This document shows, piece by piece, positions 1-12,435 of a stretch of DNA of 64,000 bases. The first letter of the stretch is position 1. Each line of letters starts with the position of its first letter. The position numbers were made by a program, and so were the translations under genes. Origin of the DNA: Rhipidocladum racemiflorum (taxonomy: Eukaryota > Streptophyta > Magnoliopsida > Poales > Poaceae); assembly GCA_036346355.1 (NCBI GenBank), contig CM070585.1, forward strand, positions 8,633,001-8,697,000, read 5' to 3'. The notes below the pieces were generated by a model, which worked only from the letters and a program-made list of their open reading frames with translations, was not told the DNA's origin and did no database searches.

Positions 1-387
1 AGCGTGGTGCCGTGCCCCCTGCGCTCACTCATGCAGCAACAGGGCTGATGTCCTTCCACGCTCTTCGGACGCGGCATGGGACATGTGTTATCTGTCGCGC
101 CTTCCGCGGTGGGGAAGAGGTTTCGTAAAAAAATGTTGAGTGATTAAATTTTTTTTTTAAAATAATGTAGAGACTAGATATACATAGGATCACAAAACCG
201 TTTGTAACGTGTGTTCCCATCCGAGCTGGTCGTGATGTCACACGAACCAAATCCGTGGGCCCTGGCTGTGGCTAGAACACTTGGGAGCCACCACCTGGAC
301 GACCCGATCTCACGTAGATTCGACGTGTGTGCGGCTGACGTGGGGGTCACGCGGGCAAGGGGGCCCTACAGGAGGTGGGGTAGATGG
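1..387. other. Intergenic DNA left of the copia element
   Basis: No coding region is recognised. The last five bases (GATGG, 383-387) form the left target-site duplication of the copia element that follows. Short open frames here have no recognisable domain. Confidence 0.5.
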
Positions 388-623
388 TGTTGTAAAACGT
401 AATCGCTCATCCACACCAATCAATAGCACGCCAACAGAATCATACGGACAAAAGTAAGAGCACACACAATATAGGGGGCAAAGTTCTCACTTTATTAGAT
501 TGATTTTTCTGTATAAGGAGATGCCCAATATATAGCAAAGCCAACTGTAGATAAATTCTGATTCGCCCACCAATAAATATAGTCCTTCCATACTTGAACC
601 GGGATTCTATCTATATTATAACA
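388..623 (-). repeat. Copia LTR, left copy (3' LTR of the element)
   Basis: On the + strand it begins TGTTGTAAAAC and ends TATAACA, the TG...CA form of LTRs. It aligns along its length with 8475-8715, with shared blocks such as AATAGCACGCCAACAGAATC and GATGCCCAATAT. It is the 3' LTR because the element reads on the minus strand. Confidence 0.9.
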
Positions 624-1996
624 TTCCCCTCGGGTGAATACCATGTAATGCATATGCTCGTTAAAAACTCCTCCCAACCCAATCAGAAAAAGAGTAAATT
701 GTACTCGCTCTCTGTGTTACAATAGTTGCCTCATTAAAAACCTTCATGTGAGAAACTTTAGGAAAACTCAATAAGGGAAAAAGAGCACAACTTATAATCT
801 TCAGGATATAAAATATAATCTTCAGGATCATGCAAAAGGGTTATGGTTCAAGGATTTACTCCCTTTGAACTCTGCAAATCTCTAAGTCACCTCATTCTAG
901 TGTCATTAACACAGTTTTGAAAAATAGATTATGACAAGGATTTAGTGAACAAATCTGCTAGATTTTCACATTAGTTAGTTTGCAATATCTTTACCTCACC
1001 ACTCTTTTGGAGTTCATGAGGATAGAAAAGCTTTGGGGCAATACGCTTCGTGATATTGCTCTTCACATAACCCATTTGCATTTGTGCAACACAAGCAGCA
1101 TTATCTTCATAGATAATGGTGGAGATCTCGACGGTATTAAGACCACATGTCTTCTAGATATGGTTAATCACACGTCTTAGCCAAACACACCCACATGAAG
1201 TTTCATATAAATCTATAATCTCTAAGTGGTTAGTAGAAGTAGCTACTAAGATCTGCATAATAGACCACTAAGAAATGACTGAACCACCTTAGAAAAACAC
1301 AAAACTAGTCTTACATTTGGCATTGTGGGGATCAAAGAGATAGCCAACATTCATATATCCCATCATAGTTAAGTCTTGGTTCTTTTGGAAAAACAATCCT
1401 AGATCTTGAGTACGTTAGAGGTATATGAGTAAAGTCTTGACACTAGCCCAATGTCTTCTGGTTGAGACTACACTGTGTCTTGCTAACAAATTTATTGTGA
1501 ATGCAATATCGGGTCTTGTGCAATTCGCAAGATACATAAGTATGGGACTTCAGGTCCTAAAACTTTCTAATTTTTCATCCTTGGTCTGAAAGAGTCTTTG
1601 TCCACTTAAAGGGATCTCACAACTATGAGGTTTTTAAAGGATGAGATTTATCAATACTAAATCTTTCCAATACCTACTTAATATAGATAGACTAGTGTAC
1701 AAATTTTTTTTCTAGAAAATGCTTTAGCTATAGGCTTAAGCAATATTTAGTTTTATCCAAATTTTTCATCTCAAACTCCGTCGTAAGGTAAAAATTTGCT
1801 TCATTTATTTCTTCTGTGGTTCCAATGATATTCAGATCATCGACATATACTAAGATGATACATAATCCATTTTAGGATTTCTTTATAAATACACAGGGAC
1901 AATCATAATTATTTGAGTATCCCTTCTTCAGGAGGAACTAACTAAGTTGGTTGTACCACATTCTCCTTGACTATTTTAGTCGTATAGTGATCTCTA

Positions 1997-2179
1997 CTAT
2001 TTGACACTATACGTGTTGTGATTAATATGATCCAAATCTTTGACTCCTTCAGGGACTCTCATAAAAACATCCAAATCTAGTGACCCATATAAATATGCAG
2101 TTACCACATTCATCAACTGTATTATTAAATTTAAGCTTGCTGCCATTGATATTAAATATCGGAATGTTATTCCACTCAT
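1997..2179 (-). pseudogene. Copia reverse transcriptase fragment
   Basis: The minus-strand frame holds a stretch with FRYLISMAASLNL, then NVVTAYLYGSLD and VPEGV. This is the copia reverse-transcriptase region whose usual form is ...D-V-x-T-A-[FY]-L-x-G-x-L. The recognisable frame is only about 60 codons, and flanking frames are interrupted by stops, so it is a decayed pol fragment. The aspartate usually found just before V-x-T-A-Y is replaced by N here, another sign of decay. It lies downstream of the integrase fragment at 4121-4336 in the minus-strand reading order. Confidence 0.8.
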
Positions 2180-2861
2180 TACAGGCGATCATGTTTTATC
2201 GTAATCGATGCTGAGTCTCTGCGTGAATCCTTGTGCTACAAACCTCCTTTATATCTCACCACCTAGATATTTTCATTTCTCTTCCAGATGAAAAACCTAT
2301 TTGATCCTACAGGGAACACTCTAAGATGTGCTCGCTAAACGGGACCAAAAACTTTTCTCTTATTAAGCGAGTGCTGCCTCAAATGCTTCTTTTCATTTGA
2401 CCCTCTCTGAGTGCTTTTGGCACTCTACCATAGACTTTGATTCTGGATCCAGCTTTTAGCAATTTTAGAGGCGAAATATATGTCGGCAATTGTAGTTTTT
2501 CTTTTATACAATTCTCTTGCATCACTTCAGGAATATCTCTTTATTATTTTCTTTCAGCTCCTCGTGATTTCCCACAATGATGGAGTCTGGTTTTAACTTC
2601 CAGTGTTAAATTGTGCGTGCAAATATACACTAGAGTTATCATCTTCACGATAGATCACTTCAGGGATGTTATCATCTCCTGAATGGCTCACTTTAGGGAT
2701 TTTCTTAACACCAGGTTTAGCTTTTTCCACTATCACAGGTTGTCGGCGTATTTTACGCCAGGGTCCCCACTCCCCCGCAATAAAAGAGACCGCCGGGCGG
2801 GCAGGGTGTGTCCGGGCACACCGCCGCAGACAAGCAGCAACTCCCCGGCATGGTCACCCAA

Positions 2862-3205
2862 GTGGACAGGTGGCGATCAGGCCACGCCACTGGGCGCCCA
2901 GGAAGGTGGTCGCCCAAGGGACACGTGGCAGACAGGCCACGCCCTAGGGCGACCAGCGAGGTGGTCGCCCAGTGGACAGGTGGCGACCAGGCCACACCAC
3001 TGGGCGCCCAGGAAGGTGGTCGCCCAAGGGACACGTGGCAGACAGGCCACGCCCCTGGGCGACCAGCGAGGTGGTCGCCCAGTGGACAGGTGGCGACCAG
3101 GCCACACCACCGGGCGCCCAGGAAGGTGGTCGCCCAAGGGACACGTGGCAGACAGGCCACGCTCCTGGTCGCCCAGCGGACAGGTGGCATGCAGGCCACT
3201 CCCCT
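2862..3205. repeat. 110-bp tandem repeat inside the solo LTR
   Basis: The block starting TGGGCGCCCAGGAAGG recurs at 2891, 3001 and 3111 (first base C in the third), a strict 110-bp period over about three copies. Each unit contains a GGTGGTCGCCCA / GGCGACCAGGCCAC pair. Long open frames on both strands come from this GC-rich repeat and are not genes. The array sits in the upstream (U3) part of the LTR, before its TATA box. Confidence 0.9.
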
Positions 3206-3526
3206 GGCGTCCACCCCCGAGGCTGCAGCGCCCAGATCAAGGGTATTTAATGCGAATCGTGCGCATTAAATGCAAAGCGTGTAGAATGCAGTATGGCGGC
3301 GCGTCTTCCCCAGGTGTGCATTAATTGCGTGTGACATCACGGCAGCACCTCACCCCCTGACGGAACGGGTAGCGTTGGCGGACGTGGGGCCCGAGGCGGG
3401 GGTGTGACGGCTGCGACAGATAATAATGGGATGTAAGAACAGTGACGCGCGCATTAAATGCGCCCGTGCCAGTGTAATGAGTGTGCCTTGCCGTGTAAGC
3501 CTCCCATGTGCCCCCGGGAGCCCAAG

Positions 3527-3534
3527 TATAAAAG
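3527..3534 (+). promoter_or_regulatory. TATA box of the nested LTR
   Basis: TATAAAAG followed by a G-rich stretch, about 275 bp before the LTR end. This is the position expected for a retroelement promoter. Confidence 0.6.
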
Positions 3535-4120
3535 GGGGCCGGGGTGCATGGGAGAAGGGGTTCGACTCATTGTTAGTAGGTTTCATACTCTCAAGCTAGC
3601 ACACAAGCAATAGCAAGAAAGGCAGGACTAGGGCTGTTACTCTTCGGAGGGCCTGAGCCTGGGTAAACCCTAGCGTCTCTACCTCTCTGAGCTTCACCGA
3701 CACCCCGTTCATCCTCCTTCCACCGGCGATTACCCCGAAAGCCCCCCGTCTGAACCTTATAAGCACCCGATTCGGAGGTGCCTGTTGGCGAGTACGCCGA
3801 CACGGGTAGTGTTCTTATTTGTTTGGTTCTCTACTTCTACGGACGTCTCCGCGGAATTGAGTCCTGTGCACCTGGAGGCCTCCCTCTCTTTTATTATGAG
3901 GATCAAGAGTGGGTTTAATATCCTTTTAGGGTATTTCCACTCTTTCAGGTGCATATACTGCAGGTATATGATATCTTTTCATCCCTTATGATTAGTGAAG
4001 GCATTTGGCATATTATTAGCTTATTTGTTGCAGATTTTTTATCCTTCGAACTTCAAATTGGGTATCTTTAGTGTGTGGATCTAAGGACTCAATATCTTTT
4101 AATGTGGTACTTATCTCCCC

Positions 4121-4336
4121 TTAATGCCGAAAAATATCCTTAGTGAAATAAGCGTACCGAGCCGTATACAGATCCCCTGTCACACACTCTAGGTGTTTAA
4201 TAACAGATGGAGAATCATAACCTACGTAGATCCCTAATTTTCGATGTGGTCCCATGGTGGTACACTGTGGTGGAGAGATTGGGACGTATACAACACAACC
4301 AAATTTTTGCAGATGGGAAATACTTGATTTTTTCAC
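4121..4336 (-). pseudogene. Copia integrase C-terminal fragment
   Basis: The minus-strand frame contains FGCVVYVPI, then MGPHRKLGIYVGYDSPS and TGDLYTARYA. These match the conserved end of copia integrase (usual form FG..VYVPI..P..TKMGPQR..GIYVGYDSPSI). Only about 70 codons are open. Together with the reverse-transcriptase fragment at 1997-2179 it fixes the element's orientation and class. Confidence 0.85.
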
Positions 4337-7300
4337 GCATTATCTGCAATGGAGAAATTTCATGGTATGCATTTTGTCTAAGTTGATTAATACTGCAGCA
4401 TGCAGCACTGCGTGGCCCCAACAAATGGTGGAAATTTTACTATCCTGCAAGAGTGTCCAAGCAATAATTTTATTCTTTTAATTTAATGACTTTGAAAGAT
4501 CATTTTGAATGTGAATATGAGGTACGAAATGCTCTACATTAATTACCAGAGCCATACAATAATCATTAAATTATTTTGAGGTAAAATCGCTAGCATTGTC
4601 TATTTGAATAGACTTGATCCTTTCTTCTAGAAATGAGGCTCTTAATAATTTGGGTAATTAATTTAGCAAAAGCATGTTTCCTAATAGATAAGTAACATAC
4701 GTAGGACCAATTAGTAGAAGCATCTTATTAGTAGCATAAAATATCTGAAAGGGCTCGACTGTGGCTGAATGGGTCCACAGATATCATCTTGAATTTTCTC
4801 TAGGAAATTCAATGATTCTTGCCTAACTTTTAGGTAAGAAGATCTAAATATTAGCTTTCCTTTAGCACAAACAGGGTATAAAAATATTTCGGTCTAGAAA
4901 ATTCTTTATGCTATGGCTAATAGAATTATTAATTATTCTTCTCATCATATTTAACTCAGGATAACCCAATTGATCTGCTAGATCTAAAATATTTCTGGGT
5001 TTTCATTGCAACACAAACTTTAGGTTTTATATGTGCATATTATAACAGGGAGGAGAAGGAAGGAAACTTTTCAACCACACGTTTATTACACTCATTAAAC
5101 TTAATCATGAGTATGTATTTTGTATCATCCTCATTATCTGTCTCCATATGAAAATTATTCAAACCAATGTCTTTAAAATTTATGAGAGTACGATAGGACT
5201 GAGGGTATAATAGGGCATTCTTCTAGTGCCAACTATGAGAGCATCGCTTCCAGTTATAGTTATAATATTTTCAATTCACTTAGTGTGGTACAATTGTCTT
5301 CTAGATAGATTTCCTCCTCCGCCATTGAATTATACTTTGTTATTATGATTTAACAATTAATCAATTGTTACATCACGAATAAATTGTAGAATATAGAACA
5401 AATATAGCACAATTAATCAAATATCTGGGAAATAGGCATTTATTCAATTTTAAATAATAATCGCTCAACAGGAGCGTAGACCAAATATTCATTCAGGAAC
5501 TAGGACTAAACTGATAAAGAAACTCATAAGGAATGTTTGACATTGACTAATAAAGTGAAGGAATACTTAGGAGACTAATACAGGCCTCCATATGAGTCGT
5601 AGGTGTCCTCCTAGGACTCCTTGAGCTCAATAATTTCAGGAACCATATCATCACACTACTCAGTATCCGTGTCAACAATAGGTTGAACGGTGAAGTATGA
5701 CTCAACATTGCTTCCCTCGGTCTTACTAACTTTCCCAATGGATCTTTTGTAAATGTCTACCACATGCTTCGGGATGCGATAGTTGCACGCCCAACGGCTA
5801 GTGCATCCATACCTAAAATAGGGTTATTCAAGGTTTGCAGCCTTATTTAGCTGAATCTTGTTTTTGGAAACCCCCTTGCCCTTTACCTTTACTTATCCAC
5901 TATAGCTTGTCTATTCTCTTATCTGATGTATCATTCTTCCATTTATCCCCTTTATTCATTTGGCCCATTCTGCGGCCAAGGCTGTTGTTAGCCTACTATG
6001 TATTTGCATATGCTTTGGGCATTATATGACTCCTATTAGAAAGTACGTGATGATACTTCACCAGATGTTCATCATGCCTTTCTGCTCCTAGTAAAATGCA
6101 TATAAGCTTGAAGTACTTTTTGGTATTTGGCATGATGATACTGTTACAGCAGTATCCTCATATTGGGGTGGAAGGTGCATAATATCTAGTCTATCATTTC
6201 AGCATCAGTAACTTTCTGGTTGCTGAATGTTAGTTCAGCGATAAGCTTGTGCATGACAGAGTTATATACTGCCACAGCTTTTAAAATCCTGAAAATGTAG
6301 GGGGATCTATTTGTGTTGTGCTTCTGGCAATAGGGCAGATCTTTGCTGGTTATATTTTTCCTTTAGAGAATTCAAAAGTACCAGCTAGTCCTCTTTCATC
6401 AAATATTTGCCTTTAGGTTCTTTAAAGATGGTGCCTTTGAAGGTATAAAGCTGTACACCTAGCAGCTTCAGGAAGAGCAGTGGTACCAGCTTCAGGCTGG
6501 AAAAATAGTAGCTCCAAAAGATGGAGCTATCAGATTAATCTTAGTATTCATTACCCGGTAAGGTAATTTCCGCCATTCAGGGCAAGCTCGATAAATTTCC
6601 TCTTTTGCGATGTCTGATATATCCTATTTTTATTTATGCAAAATGACTTTTACTGCTGGAAAAATCAATATATTGCATGCTTACTCTTCAATCAATAAAG
6701 CTTGGTCTATATTTATTTAATAGATAATTATCTAAAACTTTCCAGAATTATCCTAGCAATTTTCATAATTTTTTGCTAATTATTCAACAATTTTTAGAAT
6801 TACCAAGTAACAAAAAGTTAAATTTTAACATATATAAATATAGAATTATGCTAGGACAATAAATCTAGAGATATGGAGTTTTCAATATGCTATATAAATT
6901 TTTTTTAGCATTTTTTATAATTTTCTGTTAATTACAAGGCAATTTTCAGAATTCTTGAATATCAAAAAATTAATTCCAATATATACTAATCATGGAATGA
7001 TGCTTAATAAAATAAATCAAAAGATATAAAGCTCTCAATACGCTATCTATAAATTTCTGAAATTTTAGCATTTTCATAATTTTTAGTTAATTATTAAATA
7101 ATTTTTTAGAATTATTTGAATATCAGAAAATAAATAAAATGTTGGCACATATAAACATGAACTAATTCTATAAAAATAAACCCAGGGTATGGAACTTCCA
7201 ATGTGTGCTAAATATCAATTTAAATTTTACGAAAGTCTATATACCTAAAAATCTAATTTTTTGGATTTAACATGAAGTTTAGGATTTATTAACCTATTTC

Positions 7301-7379
7301 AAAATAACTGGGAATACCGAGGGGGCAAAAGTGTAAAACCCCATTCTCCCCTTTTTTCTTGTAAAAGACGGATGGGCCC

Positions 7380-8230
7380 ATTGGGGCCCGGTCAACCTGT
7401 TTTTAGAGGGTTTTGCCAACCCTAGCCGTCACCCGATCCAAACAGTAGAGAGGCCTGGCAAAGGGAGTGTTGCCACCGCCAGGGCATGCAGGCATGGGCC
7501 ATCGTCACGGCTAGGCGCGATCATCACCGCCTCTATAGGCGCAACGTCGCCAATGCCACCACGTTCTACTGGTGCGGGCACTGCGGGTATCGCCGTCGCC
7601 GCCGTCCAATGTCGCCTCAGGTGCCAAGCAGGCACTGCCACTTTGGGCTCGTGTGAGGGTTGCCACTGATCGCCATCTTGTGCTCTAGCGCGAGGGCGTC
7701 GCCATCGGTGCTTCGGACTCGAGGCGCTACTAGTCGCGCAAGCACGAGGCCACCGTGTTAGGTGCCGCCGCCATCGTGCGCCATGCCGTGAGCGTGGTGC
7801 ACGCCGTGCGCCATGCCGTGAGCGTGGTGCACGCCGCCATTAGCGACAATTTTGCGCTTCGGGCATGAGACCACAACTGGCCACCATCTTGCGTACGCAG
7901 ACGCAAGAGTGCCACCGCTTTGGGAGCATGGGTGCACGGCGTGATGCCGCAGTCGATGACACTACGGGCACCGGAGATGCGGCTCGACCAGAGAGTGCTA
8001 GGGCACGGTCGAGGGCAGCGTCACGAGCGATAGTGTGAGCGGCGACTAGCTGGCTCAAACGTTAATGCTCGCGGTTGTAGACGACAGCGTGAGCGATGGG
8101 TAGCCTTCTCGGGCGAGGGTGGCACCATTAGGGCGCGTCAGTAGCCAGAGGTGCACATGGCGCGGAGGTTGGTGCTGCTACGGTGATGCCAAACCGACCG
8201 ATCTATGCAAGCTCCATCTTTTCCTCTATA
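7380..8230. other. GC-rich segment within the copia interior
   Basis: This stretch is much richer in GC than the neighbouring copia interior (6700-7300 is strongly AT-rich) and shows no gag-like motif. It contains a tandem duplication of about 31 bp: GCCATGCCGTGAGCG occurs twice between 7781 and 7835. It may be a captured host fragment or an unusual leader; the sequence does not decide. Confidence 0.4.
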
Positions 8231-8474
8231 ATTTTCTCTCCTTTTCATTTGATGAACAATAGCAGTATGCCCTCTAGTTGGTGATTCTATTAGGCAATTG
8301 ATCTATAATGATAATCTGCAGGATAAAAACATGTATATATGCATTTATGTAGCTTGAACTTACGTAGGGTTTGCAATAGATTTAATCACGTGTAGCCGGA
8401 CGATCGCGATGTAGTGTAGATAGATGCAAGTAGACGAACTTGATTAGATTTGGCAGAACATCATGCTGATAATG

Positions 8475-8715
8475 TGTTGTAAAACATAGTCGTTCATCCA
8501 CAACAATCAATAGCACGCCAACAGAATCACGTGAGCAAAAGTAAGATCGCACGCCATTTGGGGGGGGGCAAAGTTCTTTCTCTTTATTAGATTCATTTTT
8601 TTGTACAAGGGGATGCCCAATATGTAGCAAAGACAACTGTAGATAGATTCAGATTCACCCACCAATAGATAGAGTCCTTTTATACTTGGACTGGGATTCT
8701 ATATGTTTCATAACA
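8475..8715 (-). repeat. Copia LTR, right copy (5' LTR of the element)
   Basis: It begins TGTTGTAAAAC and ends CATAACA on the + strand and is homologous to 388-623. The target duplication GATGG follows at 8716-8720. A run of nine G in this copy is absent from the other LTR. Confidence 0.9.
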
Positions 8716-8892
8716 GATGGGATGGGCTGTGTGGCTTTTGGTTCGGCCTCATGATTGGTGACCCCACTGTCGGGGACCCACCCGCTAGGCCTAGTAGGCT
8801 CCCGATGGGCACGATACGGTCAGGGCCAAGACCTCACATGCCCCATCATGGCCATCCATTTTGGCGGGGACGGCTGACTGGCCAGGGCCCAT

Positions 8893-9425
8893 TAGGGATG
8901 GGCATTCAGTTTTTTTGGTTTAATCAGTTTAGTTTTAAAATATTTCGGTTTTTAGAAATTGGCAACCGAATTTTTTGGACCAAAATGAAAAACCAAACCA
9001 AATTAAACAAAATATTTAATTTTGATTAATTCAGTTTTTCAATTAACCGAAAATAAATAAATACTAGGTACATTAGATTTGATTCTACTTATGTCGCAAC
9101 ACAAAGTAGAGATAAACCCACATAATATTCATAGATTATTACAGTATAAGCATAGTAAAACATATGAACACACCACAAATATGCATAAAGATGTAAGAAC
9201 ATGAGAATTATTTGGTAGCTTTATGAAGAACATTATAAAAGTAGTATTATACATGGAATATTCAGTTATTTCGGTTTCTAGAAGCAAAAAATCGAACCAA
9301 ATACCAAAAATAGAATTACACCAAAATAAAAACCGAACTGAAAACCGTAAACAAAAAAATTGACACAATCGATTAATTTAGTTTGGTTCAATAATTTAGT
9401 TTTGGTTTAAAAATGCTCACCCCTA
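8893..9425. mobile_element. hAT-type MITE
   Basis: The ends are inverted repeats: TAGGGATGGGCATT on the left and AATGCTCACCCCTA on the right (reverse complement TAGGGGTGAGCATT). The flanking 8-mers GGGCCCAT (8885-8892) and GAGCCCAT (9426-9433) agree at 7 of 8 positions, the 8-bp duplication typical of hAT insertions. The interior is AT-rich with many GGTTT/AAACC blocks near both ends and no transposase. Confidence 0.85.
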
Positions 9426-9433
9426 GAGCCCAT

Positions 9434-9944
9434 AGCGTCTTCTTTTACTTCTTGAAAGGGAAGGGAGCCATAGTGTCGTAATTAGGTGAGAGTTGATCTG
9501 ACACCGTTCGATCCTCCATGCACTGACGAGATATCATCTAACGAGCAATGGGGCGCCTTCCACTGTTTGCTTGCCTCGCATGTTTAATACGGATATGGTG
9601 CATGCACCTGATGTATACATGGCAACATGGCACTGGTGTACACTACTCCACTCGAGAGTGGTCTTCACAGATGACTAACTGGAGAATGAAGATCAGGCAC
9701 ATTTTGCCAATGCTACATAAAAAAACGGCTAAGCATCTTTCCTGCAACATAAGGCCTCGTTTAGTAGCCTTAATTTTTTAGGAAATATTAATCCCCGTTA
9801 AATTTTCTATATTTTAAGAAGGGCAAAATCTCCCTCACATCCCATCCCATTAATAGAGAGAAGAGAACACAAACATCAATCGAAAAAAGATACCTCACAA
9901 ACACCAGCAAAAAACTACTCACCGACACCTACAAATATGTACTG
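9434..9944. other. Intergenic DNA without recognised genes
   Basis: No coding domain is recognised. Near 9750 a short AAGGCCTCGTTTAGTAGCC-like sequence resembles a MITE terminus, but no partner end was found. Confidence 0.4.
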
Positions 9945-11968
9945 GCAACTAAATAGCGGTTCTACCAGACCAGTGGTAGTACCGGTCTTTGAGCCACGAT
10001 AGTGTCATAATTTAAACTCCGAGAAAAACACACTTCTACAAAATAACTACCGCACAAGTGCCACGGTACTATCGGGCCTACAGTAATATCGGCTTTAACA
10101 TAGCGGTAATGCCACCCTGAAGAATTTTTAAAGAAACACATTCTCTGAAAAATAACTACTACTCCTAGGACCGGCCTCATCATGGTGGTAGTGCCCGTCA
10201 CAGATCAAAAGCAAGATTTCACATAGAAATCTTCTTTTCAAATTTCAACTAAAAACCAACAAGATCAATTCTTGAGCCATGTGATGATCAACGCATGATC
10301 ATGACACTTTACAAAACATATTTGCAAATACTAATAACATGCTCACAAGAATTGCATAAACTTTAGCTTATTTTTCAAAACACATTTGCAAATAAACCAA
10401 GAACGACATATGAGATTCATTCTCGTAGCCATGTGATGATTAACACAAGATCAAGTCAACTTGCAAACCACGATTGCAAGCCCTATTCACATGCTCTAGG
10501 ATTGAAAACCATAATCTCCCACTTATTTGCAAAACATATTTCCAAATAACAAACACAAATTAAACCAAGTACACGAGCTTTTTCCTTTTTGTAACACATG
10601 CAAATCCAAAGCTCCATAAATATACAAGCATTTAATTCAAATGCGTGGGCTCTCTTTTTATTTGCAGTGCATGTAAATACTTGGCTTCATGCATAAATCA
10701 AATTACATGAGATTACTCCTTTTTGTAACACATGCAAATCCAAAGCTTCATGCAAGAACTAAATCAATCAAGATTCAATTAGAAGCAAGCATAAGCTTTC
10801 ACTATTTGCAACACATGCAAATACGAGCTTCATACAAAAACCAAATCAAGAGGTGAGCTAGTGCAAGTGGGATTGAGCCATCAACACATGAGGAGACTCA
10901 AGCTATAAGAGTCAACTCCTCTTAATAGTACGGCAACCTAACTAGCAATCTGGTCTCTCATCCAAACACCGAGACCGGTAAAAGGCTAGGAACGCATCCT
11001 TATTTCTACACTAGTCATACCTTTGCCTTTAGCACATCCACTTGGTGCTTTTATGATTACCAATTATCTTCTCTCCAAGTTGGGTCTTCGTCTCGTTCAT
11101 CAACACATGATGAACTCCCCTTATCTTAGCTTCGAGATCGTCTCTTGACACTCATCAACACATAATGATATTCCTTGTCCTGAATCTCGACTTGATGGCT
11201 ATTAACAAATGATATTGTCCAAATCTTCATCACTGTGGGACTCAACCTACTTTCACAACTCATGAAAAAGGTTAGTCTAACAAACATGGTTGTCCCAATC
11301 ATCAATGCACTCCATTAACACATAATGGATGCCTCAAGATCCTTTGATCTATTTCTTTGATGATTGACCACAACACAAGTCAAATGATTAAAAGATTTTG
11401 ATTTGTCTTGAGTATATTAATGAAACTAATGTTTTATATACTCAAGAACTTTGGATTGTCTTTTAATCAACAAAGTGTACCATCAACACATGATTGGTTC
11501 TTTGATAATTAATTGATAACCGATCACAATTTAAATTGACTTTAAATTGTTATGAGTATATATATCAACTACACAAGTTTCATATACTCATCTTGATAGT
11601 TTCCAATTATTGATCCAAATTATATAGAATTGATAGAAAGGGATCAATATTATTTGGAGACCATCAAGCTATAGAATAAACTTTCTTAAATGTATGCATA
11701 TAAATAATTGAACTTTGAATCACTATGCACATATTCAATTTAAGATTGCTTTGGAGTTTATCCTATACTTCCATGAGTATATTACAACTACGCATGTTTT
11801 ATATATACACAAGGATTTGTTTCTAGGTTATAATCCTTAATGTATTCGGCAAGATGAAAGGAATCAATACAGTTGAAACTTCAAGATAAAGAATGAACTT
11901 CTCCTAAATATGTGCATTCAAGTATATATGGACTTAGAAACAACATGCACAACTTAAAGTGAAACTAT
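9945..11968 (-). repeat. LTR-retrotransposon-derived fragment with repeated motifs
   Basis: From 9950 to 10210 there are variants of a GCGGTA/TACCGC motif (for example AACTACCGCACAAG and GGTAGTACCGG). They resemble, in inverse orientation, the array in the solo LTR at 61617-63481. From 10200 to 10860 a phrase of the form TGTAACACATGCAAATCCAAAGCT recurs about every 100 bp, followed by many ACACATGAT phrases. No open frame of note and no clear ends were found. Assignment to an LTR element is inferred from the shared motif. Confidence 0.45.
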
Positions 11969-12432
11969 GGCCCTGTTTGGCAGAGCTACAGATACTAGCT
12001 CCACCTCAGATATGAAATTTGTAAGTTAAAATAAAGTGAATTAAGTTTATATTTTTATTCTAAAATGTAAATAAAATGATCCATCTAAACACTCTTAGGC
12101 CCTGTTTGGCAGAGCTCCAGATCCCAGCTCCACCTCGGAGCTGAAATTTGTAGACTGAAATAAAGTACCTTAAGTTTATAATTTTATTCTAAAATATAAA
12201 CAAGATGACCCACATAAACACTCTTAATATACTCACAGCTCCAGCGCCACGATTTGATGAAGCAAGGAATACCCAGCTCCACCAACTCCACGAATTTGGT
12301 GGAGCTGGAGCGCTGCCAAACACCCCCTTAATATACCCATAGCTCCAGCTCCACAGATTTGGTGGAGCTACTAATACCCAGCTCCACCAGATTCACGAAT
12401 TTGGTGGAGCTGGAGCTCTGCCAAACACCCCC
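11969..12432. mobile_element. Tourist-type MITE interrupted by a second copy of itself
   Basis: The left end GGCCCTGTTTGGCAGAGCT (11969) and right end AGCTCTGCCAAACACCCCC (12432) form inverted repeats, with TAT on both sides (11966-11968 and 12433-12435). A second copy with the same ends occupies 12098-12327. Removing it and one TTA leaves an outer element of 231 bp, nearly the same length as the inner one (230 bp). The termini and 3-bp duplications fit the PIF/Harbinger (Tourist) group. Confidence 0.85.
12098..12327. mobile_element. Inner Tourist-type MITE
   Basis: A 230-bp element with ends GGCCCTGTTTGG and CCAAACACCCCC and a TTA duplication on each side (12095-12097 and 12328-12330). It sits in the middle of the related element 11969-12432, in the same orientation. 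Confidence 0.85.
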
Positions 12433-12435
12433 TAT

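Larger units (their letters stand above)
2741..3802 (+). mobile_element. Solo LTR nested in the copia element
   Basis: It starts TGTCGGCGTA and ends TACGCCGACA, a perfect 10-bp terminal inverted repeat, and is flanked by near-identical 5-mers (CAGGT before, CGGGT after). Copia-like sequence continues on both sides: the KRGRP-like linker region lies just right of 3802 on the minus strand. A TATA box (TATAAAAG, 3527-3534) shows that the LTR promoter points to +. No second LTR or interior is present, so it is a solo LTR, probably of a Ty3/gypsy element. An alternative is a short element with unusual termini, but the length (1062 bp), TG...CA ends and internal TATA box favour an LTR. Confidence 0.8.
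388..8715 (-). mobile_element. Degenerate Ty1/copia LTR retrotransposon
   Basis: Two related LTRs (388-623 and 8475-8715) bound this element, and the 5-bp duplication GATGG lies directly outside both ends (383-387 and 8716-8720). The coding remnants read on the minus strand: integrase C-terminal sequence near 4121-4336 and reverse transcriptase near 1997-2179, the gene order of Ty1/copia. A purine-rich tract (minus strand, ending in GAGGGGAA) abuts the LTR at 624, as expected for a polypurine tract. A sequence resembling an initiator-Met tRNA primer site (ATTATCAGC) follows the other LTR. The LTRs differ by roughly 15% by eye, so the insertion is old. A solo LTR at 2741-3802 is nested inside. 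Even without it the interior is about 6.8 kb, longer than usual for copia; the excess includes an AT-rich part (6700-7300) and a GC-rich part (7380-8230) that look unlike gag-pol. Confidence 0.9.

Noticed and set aside
2666..3324. Several overlapping open frames of 90-213 codons on both strands
   Set aside because: They are translations of the GC-rich 110-bp tandem repeat inside an LTR; the same repeat is open in many frames.
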